This document shows positions 37,260 through 44,412 of a stretch of DNA of 44,412 bases, in pieces. Below the pieces are notes generated by a model. The model searched no databases, was not told the origin of the DNA, and was given only the letters and a program-made list of their open reading frames with translations. Source of the DNA: CAYHOI01 sp964358175 (GTDB lineage Bacteria > Margulisbacteria > Riflemargulisbacteria > GWF2-35-9). The stretch is taken from the NCBI GenBank assembly GCA_964358175.1, contig CAYHOI010000004.1:1-44412 (forward strand), read 5' to 3'. Positions within the stretch are counted from its first letter, which is position 1. Every line of letters starts with the position of its first letter. Made by a program: the position numbers and the translations under genes.

Positions 37260-37706
37260 TTAAATCACCCTCGTCAATACATCAAACAGCTTTTCCTTGT
37301 TAAACGGCTTGACAATAAAATGCTTCGCCCCCAGCGAGATTGCCTTCTTAACACGCATCATATCCCCCATCGCGCTACACATGAGCACCTTGGACTTCGG
37401 ACAAGCCTTGATGAGATCGGGTAGTAGCGTGAGTCCATCCAGCCCCGGCATCGTGATGTCCAAGGTAATGAAGTCAAGTTTATCGGCAAGGGGAGCAACT
37501 TGTTCAATGGCTCTCAGGCTTTCGTTGCACTCTCCCGCCACTTCCATCCCAAACCCAACGAGAAACCGGGACAAAATTTTGGTCATCGCAGGCGAGTCGT
37601 CAATCAGGAATATCCGAAACGGCAAACCGTCATCGCGAGTCCCAATGGTAAACGTTTCAAAGTTTGAATGAATAACCATATGATAAGCATGGTAAGACAT
37701 TTCCAT
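37260..37706 (-). CDS. cheY: Response regulator CheY-type
   Basis: This 148-residue single receiver domain follows an N-terminal extension of about 28 residues. The acidic pocket is IDDS, the phospho-acceptor Asp lies in FITLDITMPGLDGL, the Thr/Ser switch in LMCSAMG, and the conserved Lys in FIVKPFNKEKL. There is no output domain, so it should signal by binding a target such as a flagellar motor or pilus component. It is the first gene of the chemotaxis operon. The N-terminal extension (MEMSYHAYHMVIHSNFETF) is unusual for CheY; a later start is possible but no better ribosome site is seen. Confidence 0.92.
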   Translation of the reverse strand: MEMSYHAYHMVIHSNFETFTIGTRDDGLPFRIFLIDDSPAMTKILSRFLVGFGMEVAGECNESLRAIEQVAPLADKLDFITLDITMPGLDGLTLLPDLIKACPKSKVLMCSAMGDMMRVKKAISLGAKHFIVKPFNKEKLFDVLTRVI

Positions 37707-37770
37707 TAAAATTAAAAGGGTATTTTTAGTGAAATTTGATAAGTTAGGGTAAACAAGGAGAAGTTTGTTG

Positions 37771-37776
37771 TATACT
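37771..37776 (+). promoter_or_regulatory. -10 box of the SrkA-type kinase gene
   Basis: TATACT lies 10 nt before the ATG at 37787, with no recognisable -35 and no Shine-Dalgarno near the start. The predicted leader is about 3-5 nt. Confidence 0.35.
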
Positions 37777-37786
37777 CTTAAATTGT

Positions 37787-38731
37787 ATGCAAGATGTATG
37801 GGACTTATTAGATTCGGAAACCCTTCTTCGTACCGTTGAGGGCATCTTGGCGGTCAAGCTCGCGAACTTGATCGTTCCACGCAACAGCTATATCAATCGT
37901 GTTTTTGAACTCAAATCTGTTGATCAAGAAAAATTCATCGTCAAATTTTACCGTCCTGATCGATGGAACAAGGAAACTATTTTATCAGAACATCATTTTC
38001 TTATGGCCTTGTCTGCTCAGGAAATTCCCGTCATACCCCCTCTCATTATCCAGGATAATAGTATTTTTGAGTTTGGAAATATTTTCTTCACTATTTTCCC
38101 CAAGATAGGCGGACGTGCGGTGGATGAGCTAGATAAGGAGGCATGGGCACTTGTGGGGCGCTTACTCGCGCGAACACATACTATCGGGGCCACACTTCAG
38201 GGATCACAAAGAGCACCGTGGACTCCGGCTTATGTCACGGAAATGACCACCCGTTTATTGCTTAACAGCGATCTGCTCCCAGCTGACTTTCGTAAACCTT
38301 TTGAACAGAGCACCCACTTGTTTCTGAAGATCGCTTCGCCTCTTTTGGAAAAGGAGCCCAGATCTCTCATTCACGGCGACTGTCATTTGGGGAATCTACT
38401 GCATCGTCCAGGTGAAGGAATATTCCTAGTGGACTTCGACGATTGTTGCATCGGCTCCCCAGCTCAAGATCTATGGATGCTTCTACCCGGTACTCCTGAA
38501 GAATGTCTACCTGAAATCGAATGGTTTCTGGAGGGATACTCGGTGTTTCGGGATTTCCCTCTCTCTTCCTTAAAGACCATTCCCTTTCTGCGAATCATGC
38601 GAAGACTTCATTACGCAGGATGGTGTGCCATGCAACGACATGATCTGGGGTTTCACTCTCATTTTCCTGAATGGGGCTCCCCTAGATATTGGAACGAGCT
38701 GATTCGCGATATCCAGAGCACGCTGTACTAG
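37787..38731 (+). CDS. srkA: SrkA/RdoA-type stress-response kinase (YihE family)
   Basis: The 314-residue protein has a choline/aminoglycoside-kinase fold. It matches E. coli SrkA (YihE) at the landmark positions: NSYINRVFEL, FIVKFYRPDRWNKETILSEH (ATP-site Lys and Glu), the catalytic loop IHGDCHLGNLL, the Mg-binding VDFDDCCIGSPAQDLWMLL, and the C-terminal RIMRRLHYAGW. SrkA is a Ser/Thr protein kinase that protects cells from stress-induced death and is part of the Cpx response in enterobacteria; the role here is inferred from the family. It is divergent from the chemotaxis operon with an 80-bp spacer and seems monocistronic. Confidence 0.9.
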   Translation: MQDVWDLLDSETLLRTVEGILAVKLANLIVPRNSYINRVFELKSVDQEKFIVKFYRPDRWNKETILSEHHFLMALSAQEIPVIPPLIIQDNSIFEFGNIFFTIFPKIGGRAVDELDKEAWALVGRLLARTHTIGATLQGSQRAPWTPAYVTEMTTRLLLNSDLLPADFRKPFEQSTHLFLKIASPLLEKEPRSLIHGDCHLGNLLHRPGEGIFLVDFDDCCIGSPAQDLWMLLPGTPEECLPEIEWFLEGYSVFRDFPLSSLKTIPFLRIMRRLHYAGWCAMQRHDLGFHSHFPEWGSPRYWNELIRDIQSTLY

Positions 38732-38848
38732 GTGGAAAGGGCGAAACCTGTCTGTAGGGGAACGAAAGAGCCTAGGGTGGGCAGGCCAACTAAATAACAA
38801 CCAGAAAATAAAAGTGGGATTTTTTGTTTTTCCTGTCGATATATATGT

Positions 38849-41800
38849 ATGACCTATTTTCGAATAATTTCCTTAAGACTAGATAACCCCCAGCAAAAAT
38901 TTCATTTGCTACACGGCACCCTTTGCGGGGCTGACAACCTTACCCCGGAGCTCATTGACGACTTAATCTGTTTCATGAAAATAGAAAACAACTCCCCTGA
39001 TGTGGTGTTTTATCCGTTTGCCAAAGATGAACACCCAACTTTGTCCCCCAGCAATGTAACAGCCTTAGAGGCAACTTTTCAAGGCTCACCTATTGTATGT
39101 CGCCCTCCGAACAAAATTCGACAGGAAAGACTCGCTTTTCTTTTGAATCAAACACTAACAAACTCCTTTGACCTTTATCCTGTCCTAAATAATGAGAACA
39201 AACTTTGTGGCGTACTTAAAGTTGATCAAATGCCTGGAGAAGGGCATCAATATTCCGAAAAAACGTGGCGTTTAGTTCTCAAATTAAGCACATTCTACAA
39301 AAACATAGCCTCAACAAACCTCAGCGAACCCGAATCCCCTCGATGTAAACGTGAAAAAAGAAGACCTGCGAGAGAAAAAACTCGACCCCCAACAAGATTC
39401 CCAACAACCAAGGCAAATATGTTTTTGCATCCAAAGGGTATAGCCAGTGAATTTGGAGAAGTTCCTGATATGGTTCTTCACCTTCTTTCAGAGCCTCTCA
39501 CTCCTTTTAAAATTCTGCCAAAAACGGCAATTGCGCTCATTGATCTACTTCACAAAAGCATGAGTCCGAGTCTTAATGACACCCCTGGAATGCCTATTCA
39601 ACACCTGGCGCCTCACCAGCAGGAGCATCTGCGAAGGGCAATATTTATTGCAATTGCACTTTCCAATCAAACCAAACCTAGGTTAATCGAAAGTATGCGA
39701 CAGGATCTCAAAAATGTACTCGAAGGCAAAGAAATCAGAGGCACCCACCTAGAGTTCCCCGTAGCCCCTGCAGCCACGGATAACTCCTTAACTGTAGCTG
39801 ACGTCCTCTCTCAACCGGGCAGCAGTTCCTATCAGATCTTGCTTTCATACCTCAAAGGCTTTTCTTCAATCACTATTTGCTACGACCATACTCTCAACAA
39901 ATCTGTCTTGGTAGAGGCCTTGACCCTGGCAAACTATCTCGGAATTTCAGTAAAGTTTGAGCTTGAATTCTCTGCTACAATTGGTGAAGAAGTCACTCAA
40001 AATAATAAAACAGCTCACCGCTTTCATTTCAGGCTGAAGTTGCCGAACCCGACATCAGCGGAGTATGAAGATTTGACAAATAACTCCGACTTTATCCATT
40101 TGTTCTCTCAAATCAACAAAAATCAAGCTTCTAAAAAAAGCGTGCTCGACAAACTTCTCTCTGAGTTCAATTTCCGATTTCTGCCACTGGACTTTGAGAA
40201 TCACTTATTCAGAACTGAATTGCAACTATCGGAATTGACTCTTCCCTTATGTAGAGAATTATTGTCACTTTCAGAGGATATCCCGCTATCAAAATGGCAT
40301 TTAGCACTTGCTCTTCAGAAGCATCTAAAGAATATTATCGTAGCCCGAGAAGATGCAATCAAAAGCTACGTTCTTGCACCCAACACATTTCGAGAGAAGT
40401 GGTTGTTGTTGAAAAACATCAGACATCTTCGTCGCATGGCATCCTCTCAGTCCATTTTGGATACAACGTATTTTCAGGGCCCTCTAGATTACATTGCAGA
40501 AATAGATTTGGCTAGGTTAAAGAAATTGCAGGAGGTTGGAAATAATATTTCTATAAGCAGTTTTTATCCTTTTACCCCCGAAAACATCGCCCTGATTCAA
40601 GCGAACTCTTTTCTGAAAACGTGCCCTGTTTCATTCTTTTTGTCGGGCAAGGAGTCCTTCGAGCAAGCACCTACAACAAGTCTGACTGAAGGCGCCGTGT
40701 GTCACCAAGAAGACCAAAACGAGGATATCTATGTGAATCACCTGGTCTCCTTGGGCATACCTTCATTTATTGCCCAAAAGGGTTACTCCTTAACTTCAGG
40801 CGTTACAAATACAATTGAAAAATACCGACACACAAAAAAGTGGATCAGCTCCATCCCATTGGTTCGTGCTGCATTAGAGGCTCATCTCTATCAATACGCC
40901 ATGATGGGGCTGCCCCTTCTCCCCCAGACCTTCGATCTGCCTCACACATTCGGTCTTACTAAGCTTTTAATATGGCAAGGGCTCACGGCCATTCGTAATT
41001 TTGCAACGGATCTGATTAGCTTCAAAGGTCTTCACTTGGTTAACTATACGAAGCTAAGCACCTCGGTGGCATTAACGACCTGGTCCATCCCGATATCGAT
41101 GATGATCGCCAGCTGGATCCTCTGCATGGACATCGCAGGCCCATTCATGTCCTCGCTTCCCAAATTTCTAGCAAATCCAAGTCTCCTCGCGTTAATAGGA
41201 GTCTCACTCGGTGATGGCGTTTGGCAGTTCATTCACAACACCTACCGGGGAATAGACCCAGCCACGCGATTTTGGAATTCCACTCGTGGGCCCATGAGCT
41301 TAATTCTCGGGATCCCACTTCTACTTTATTACCAAGGAGGACACACTGGCATCGCAGGATTCGATATTGCTTTAGCAGCAAAATGTACCAGAGAAACACT
41401 GGGAGCCATCATCGCCTACATCAATTATCGAAAAAAATATTACCCTCGTCATATTCTTAGCTTCCTTCAACTATTTCCTGAGTTAAACGCCACCTTGAAC
41501 AAAAACATTTTATTTTGGGATATTATGAAAGATTGGCCAAAATTGCAGCTCAGTGAAATCGCTGAAGAGCTCAAGCGCTCCGGCGCAGACCCAAAAAAGT
41601 TTTCCTGGGAACGTCTATTATTAATGAATGGGTTTAGCCGGCTAGCCCCCAAAGTGATTAACAGAAAACTGCTTCTGCGCTACTTGGAGAAAAGTGGCAT
41701 GCTTTCTAGCACTGGGGAAATATGCTATCAGGAGGATCAATGGACTTCTGCCAAGCTTCCACTTCTGGAAAATTCTAGACTAATCGCGAGTTTTGGTTTG

Positions 41801-42304
41801 AATCCTGCAAATAGCGAGAAGGCCTGGAGAACTCTTTCAAGCTCTGTCCTGCGATCAGTCCGAAAAGACATGATCGCTTATGATACCTCTGTGCGCCTTA
41901 ATACACTTTATAAGTACATTGCACGAGAAAAGTTCCTTTCTCAGAATACAACCCTTTCCTATGCACCACTCTGGGATTTGCTTTATATCTTGTACAAGCA
42001 AAAAGGAGAAACAGCTTTTGTGGAGCAGTTCCAATCATGGATAAAGAAGTTGTCCTCTCATTCATCCTCTATTCAGCTTGCCGAACTCAGCGATATCCTC
42101 GCAGATATCTCAAAAACAATACGCAAAGATGATTTTTTTGATAAGTTGAAAGCTCTCATCGAGGAAAATAAGAAGAACCCCGACTTACAGAAAATACTTA
42201 AGAAACTATTGAGAGGACTAGAAGATGCTGTTCCTCGTTTATTGGATATTATAAATAAATTACAAAAAGAAATCTTGCGCTATACAAGAACCATAACTTC
42301 ATAA
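38849..42304 (+). CDS. Large protein of unknown function with a hydrophobic central region
   Basis: No family recognised for this 1151-residue protein. Residues 1-150 are globular; the part around 105-150 (LYPVLNNENKLCGVLKVD, then a helix) has a GAF-like layout. A basic, Pro-rich linker (about 160-190, CKREKRRPAREKTRPPTR) follows. Around 341-380 the sequence ITICYDHTLNKSVLVEAL and LGISVKFELEFSA resembles a degenerate PHP-domain strand (D-H-x-L, later E-F-S). Residues about 735-865 hold four hydrophobic segments (for example IPISMMIASWILCMDIAGPF, LLALIGVSLGDGV, MSLILGIPLLLYY) and look membrane-embedded. The C-terminal 250 residues are helical and charged. There is no signal peptide and no Shine-Dalgarno. 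The end overlaps the next gene, on the opposite strand, by 6 bp. It is neither enzyme nor transporter by any motif I can name. Confidence 0.75.
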   Translation: MTYFRIISLRLDNPQQKFHLLHGTLCGADNLTPELIDDLICFMKIENNSPDVVFYPFAKDEHPTLSPSNVTALEATFQGSPIVCRPPNKIRQERLAFLLNQTLTNSFDLYPVLNNENKLCGVLKVDQMPGEGHQYSEKTWRLVLKLSTFYKNIASTNLSEPESPRCKREKRRPAREKTRPPTRFPTTKANMFLHPKGIASEFGEVPDMVLHLLSEPLTPFKILPKTAIALIDLLHKSMSPSLNDTPGMPIQHLAPHQQEHLRRAIFIAIALSNQTKPRLIESMRQDLKNVLEGKEIRGTHLEFPVAPAATDNSLTVADVLSQPGSSSYQILLSYLKGFSSITICYDHTLNKSVLVEALTLANYLGISVKFELEFSATIGEEVTQNNKTAHRFHFRLKLPNPTSAEYEDLTNNSDFIHLFSQINKNQASKKSVLDKLLSEFNFRFLPLDFENHLFRTELQLSELTLPLCRELLSLSEDIPLSKWHLALALQKHLKNIIVAREDAIKSYVLAPNTFREKWLLLKNIRHLRRMASSQSILDTTYFQGPLDYIAEIDLARLKKLQEVGNNISISSFYPFTPENIALIQANSFLKTCPVSFFLSGKESFEQAPTTSLTEGAVCHQEDQNEDIYVNHLVSLGIPSFIAQKGYSLTSGVTNTIEKYRHTKKWISSIPLVRAALEAHLYQYAMMGLPLLPQTFDLPHTFGLTKLLIWQGLTAIRNFATDLISFKGLHLVNYTKLSTSVALTTWSIPISMMIASWILCMDIAGPFMSSLPKFLANPSLLALIGVSLGDGVWQFIHNTYRGIDPATRFWNSTRGPMSLILGIPLLLYYQGGHTGIAGFDIALAAKCTRETLGAIIAYINYRKKYYPRHILSFLQLFPELNATLNKNILFWDIMKDWPKLQLSEIAEELKRSGADPKKFSWERLLLMNGFSRLAPKVINRKLLLRYLEKSGMLSSTGEICYQEDQWTSAKLPLLENSRLIASFGLNPANSEKAWRTLSSSVLRSVRKDMIAYDTSVRLNTLYKYIAREKFLSQNTTLSYAPLWDLLYILYKQKGETAFVEQFQSWIKKLSSHSSSIQLAELSDILADISKTIRKDDFFDKLKALIEENKKNPDLQKILKKLLRGLEDAVPRLLDIINKLQKEILRYTRTITS

Positions 42305-43444
42305 AGTGGCTATCACCATCTGAAGTATTTGGATGCGTTTTGAGTCATCGGCCGTTGCCCAGCTCATTAAACTCTGAACCAGTGGATCATACTTCTTTTC
42401 ATTTTCATTAAATCTGTCGGCAAAGTGTTTCAAAAGTTCCGTCGCTTTTTCTGGTTTCCTCCGAGCAGTTAGCTCCTCCCCATAAAGCGCAGTTAGCTCC
42501 TCCCAATAAAGCAAGGTTGCGTAGGCCTTCACTTTTTTGTTCGCGAGAGCCCCCTCCGATAAAAATTTTAAACTATCGGGATTAACCCCAGAATAACCCG
42601 TCATTGCCTGAGCCAGAGCGTTAAAGAAATGTTGAGCAAGTGCTACATTGGTAACTTGAGCCAAGATATCAGGATAATTCTTGAGCTGAGCAAGTAGATT
42701 TAAGTTCCTTGTAAAATAAGAAATTGCATGATGGCAAATATTTTCTGCAATTTTCGGTGCCGGAGAGGTAAAATTTTTTGTCCGTCGATATTTTTCAAGC
42801 TCCACTCTAAGCCGAAGCAAATAGAACTCCTTATATACGCTTGCATCCGTCGTCTTCTCCATGAGTGGATTGAGCTTCTCGAGCAAACTAGCCATCATCC
42901 TTAAAAGCTTACATGCACCTGAAGAATCTTTTTTATTCGATGATTCTGTCAAAGTCGACAACTCTATCTTGATCTCAAGTTGTTTGATCAACTGAAAAAA
43001 TAATCCAAGCTCTTCTTGGTGAGTGCTCAAATAATTTTGAGCCAAGTCTTGATCGATTAAATTCAGCATTTGCGCATTGGCACATAAGATTTCATCTTCG
43101 GTTAACCCTATATTTTCTGTCAGACAACCTTTAATTTCCTTAGAAATAAGCTTAAAATTAGCTTCCTGTTGCTGAACCTTTTGCAACTTCACAGGATCCC
43201 TATAGACAGTCAGGGTTCTGGGGTCAAAGGGGGCACATGCTTCGCAAATTTCTCCCGCCTTAACGGGCAATCTCATCTCAGAACGAGATTTTGGAGCCCC
43301 GCTGGAGATATTCCACATTTTCAAAACTTTATCGGAAATCATGCTTGAGTAAACGTTCGCCATACTAATATATCGGCAATAAATAGACAAAAAATCATGA
43401 ATTTTAAGTATCCTTATATCTTTCGATCTCTTTTTCTCTGCCAA
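42299..43444 (-). CDS. Helical protein of unknown function
   Basis: No family recognised. The frame is open for 381 codons from a TTG at 43444; the first ATG is at 43363 (354 residues) and neither has a convincing ribosome site, so the start is uncertain. From about residue 80 onward the protein is almost entirely alpha-helical with many Leu, Glu and Lys residues, compatible with TPR-like or coiled helical bundles. An early CEAC motif (GEICEACAPFD) could bind metal. There is no signal peptide or membrane segment. It is convergent with the 1151-residue protein, overlapping its end by 6 bp, and divergent from the SWIB gene. Confidence 0.68.
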   Translation of the reverse strand: MAEKKRSKDIRILKIHDFLSIYCRYISMANVYSSMISDKVLKMWNISSGAPKSRSEMRLPVKAGEICEACAPFDPRTLTVYRDPVKLQKVQQQEANFKLISKEIKGCLTENIGLTEDEILCANAQMLNLIDQDLAQNYLSTHQEELGLFFQLIKQLEIKIELSTLTESSNKKDSSGACKLLRMMASLLEKLNPLMEKTTDASVYKEFYLLRLRVELEKYRRTKNFTSPAPKIAENICHHAISYFTRNLNLLAQLKNYPDILAQVTNVALAQHFFNALAQAMTGYSGVNPDSLKFLSEGALANKKVKAYATLLYWEELTALYGEELTARRKPEKATELLKHFADRFNENEKKYDPLVQSLMSWATADDSKRIQILQMVIATL

Positions 43445-43482
43445 ACCTCAAAATAAACAATCCACGAAAGCAGCACACATGC

Positions 43483-43488
43483 TATACT
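43483..43488 (+). promoter_or_regulatory. Extended -10 promoter of the SWIB gene
   Basis: TGC-TATACT is an extended -10 element; no clear -35 precedes it. The predicted start near 43495 leaves a leader of about 25 nt carrying AGGAGG (43506-43511), 9 nt before the ATG. Confidence 0.45.
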
Positions 43489-43520
43489 GCCTCCAAATAA
43501 AAAATAGGAGGTAGTAGATT

Positions 43521-43847
43521 ATGGCAGAAGTAGGACTCAATAAACCGGTTAAGTTGAAAGAGACTCTGGCGAAGTTTTGCGGTGCAAAAGCTCTCCCAAG
43601 AACAGCAATTACGCAGAAATTATGGGATTACATTAAAGCAAAGAAGCTTCAAGCGAAGACAGAAAATGGTAAAGCTGAGGGTGCGGGAAAGTACATCGTC
43701 GCCGACGATACCCTGCTGTCTCTTTTTAAAGTTACAAAGGTAACTAGCAAAGCTTCAGGAAAGGTCACCGATTTTACTGGTCTTAAAGTTGGACAAACGA
43801 TCAACATGCTTCAACTGGCTTCAGTGGTTGGCGCGAATATAGAGTAA
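43521..43847 (+). CDS. SWIB/MDM2 domain protein
   Basis: The 108-residue protein is one SWIB (SWI complex BAF60b) domain: LNKPVKLKETLAKFCGAKAL, then RTAITQKLWDYIKAKKLQ, a basic loop and YIVADDTLLSLF. In eukaryotes the domain occurs in chromatin remodellers and topoisomerase-like partners. In bacteria it is best known from Chlamydiae, where it is fused to topoisomerase I or stands alone. DNA-related or protein-binding activity is likely but unproven. A C-terminal extension (about 78-108, KASGKVTDFTGLKVGQTINML split) is short and not typical. It has a strong promoter and ribosome site, suggesting good expression, and is followed by a long hairpin. Confidence 0.88.
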   Translation: MAEVGLNKPVKLKETLAKFCGAKALPRTAITQKLWDYIKAKKLQAKTENGKAEGAGKYIVADDTLLSLFKVTKVTSKASGKVTDFTGLKVGQTINMLQLASVVGANIE

Positions 43848-43857
43848 TGCCTTTATC

Positions 43858-43895
43858 CTAAGACTTAATTGTTCCAAAAAACAATTAAGTCTTAG
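43858..43895. terminator. 16-bp perfect hairpin after the SWIB gene
   Basis: CTAAGACTTAATTGTT (43858-43873) and its exact complement (43880-43895) enclose a 6-nt loop, starting 10 nt after the SWIB stop. No T-run follows on either strand, so it may act as a Rho-independent terminator of weak type, or as mRNA 3'-end protection. Confidence 0.5.
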
Positions 43896-43902
43896 TTGCT
43901 TG

Positions 43903-43919
43903 CAGTGAGATAGTCGAAG
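43903..43919. repeat. Degenerate copy of the CTTCGACAAGCTCAGTG motif
   Basis: CAGTGAGATAGTCGAAG matches the complement of the motif inside the repeat element at 22690 at 14 of 17 positions. It sits just after the long hairpin. It is short, so chance similarity cannot be excluded. Confidence 0.3.
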
Positions 43920-43931
43920 TCCTACGGGTTT

Positions 43932-44060
43932 TCAGGTTTCTGAAATATAATTATTATCATTTAAACCAATAGTTGTATGGAATTCGTTGACTTTTCCCTC
44001 AAAAATAACCAAGGTCACAAAGTGACATCCTAGGTCAATCCCAACCGTCTTATTCCCCAT
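43932..44060 (-). pseudogene. Short ORF with ASKHA (Hsp70/PilM-like) phosphate-loop start
   Basis: The frame reads MGNKTVGIDLGCHFVTLVIF and on to a TGA at codon 43 (42 residues). V-G-I-D-L-G followed by a hydrophobic strand is the first phosphate-binding motif of the ASKHA superfamily (DnaK, PilM, ROK, activators of dehydratases). Real members are hundreds of residues long, so this is probably a truncated remnant; a true small protein is less likely. No Shine-Dalgarno is visible. Confidence 0.35.
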
Positions 44061-44412
44061 AATTAGAATTGCTGAAAAAAGATCAATTCGTTAGACAAAG
44101 GCTCCATCTAGCCGCATCATTTTAGTGTCGTCGCTTCGCTCCGATGACACCTAGTCCCTTTACCCATCACGGACCGGTACCTTTTAGGCGTCACTCACTG
44201 GATACTTTCACAGGAATCGGCAGTTATTAATTGATCCAATTTTTCAATGTCCATCCCTATACCTTCAAATACGTGAGCTCAAAGGCTTTGCACTTACGAA
44301 ACTTCTGGTTCCGGTTGCTCAGCGATAAAGCATTATTCATATCATACTGTTGATAGATAGTGTCTGAGTTGAAACTATCGCGATTCAAGTGCCACTAGGC
44401 AAGCAGCCTAAA
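44061..44412. other. Unassigned region with one hairpin and no supported gene
   Basis: No ORF above 45 codons with any recognised similarity in six frames. A 9-bp stem with one G-U pair (GTGTCGTCG at 44125-44133, CGATGACAC at 44142-44150) closes an 8-nt loop CTTCGCTC. The minus strand has small frames, for instance one starting ATGGACATTGAAAAATTGG near 44255, none convincing. It may be decayed coding sequence or a non-coding RNA locus. Confidence 0.4.

Overview
The window looks like chromosomal DNA of an anaerobic or microaerophilic diderm bacterium. The anaerobe signal is an oxygen/peroxide-defence operon (rubrerythrin, superoxide reductase, ferritin, flavin reductase-rubredoxin fusion). The diderm signal is a small beta-barrel-like protein ending in Phe. 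A stand-alone SWIB protein, a BT1-like (folate-biopterin) transporter relic, a eukaryote-like fold-III decarboxylase and a giant Ig-repeat protein would suit a poorly sampled lineage (PVC/Chlamydiae-like, Margulisbacteria or Omnitrophota are possible). The phylum cannot be fixed from this sequence alone.

Layout. (1) 1-17657, minus: one uninterrupted reading frame of at least 5885 codons that leaves the window at its left edge. It encodes a secreted giant protein with a signal peptide, an FN3-like domain and about 50 tandem Ig-like repeats of about 111 residues. Plus-strand ORFs here are shadows. (2) 17792-20350, minus: stress operon in the order small unknown gene, rubrerythrin, superoxide reductase, ferritin, Hrb-type flavin reductase-rubredoxin, with a promoter whose -10 lies inside an 8-bp-arm dyad. 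(3) 20343-29220: mixed housekeeping and accessory genes: NodB deacetylase, ornithine/lysine-type decarboxylase, outer-membrane protein, DUF1761 protein, glnS, an MFS/BT1 transporter interrupted by TAG, a cyclophilin and an HD-GYP phosphodiesterase. (4) 29211-37706, minus: chemotaxis operon cheY-mcp-cheW-mcp-STAS-cheA-mcp, without cheR or cheB. (5) 37787-43847: SrkA-type kinase, an 1151-residue protein of unknown function, a convergent helical unknown, and a SWIB protein. (6) 43848-44412: hairpins, a repeat remnant and a short ASKHA-like ORF; otherwise nothing recognised.

How it fits together. The stress operon should detoxify superoxide and peroxide and store iron. The chemotaxis array joins three membrane receptors to CheA and a CheY. 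The HD-GYP enzyme adjoins the array tail-to-tail and may link c-di-GMP to motility or surface behaviour. The giant protein is most simply a cell-surface fibre or adhesin. Two start-site styles coexist: genes with strong Shine-Dalgarno sequences, and genes whose -10 box lies only 8-12 nt upstream of the ATG and which are probably leaderless.
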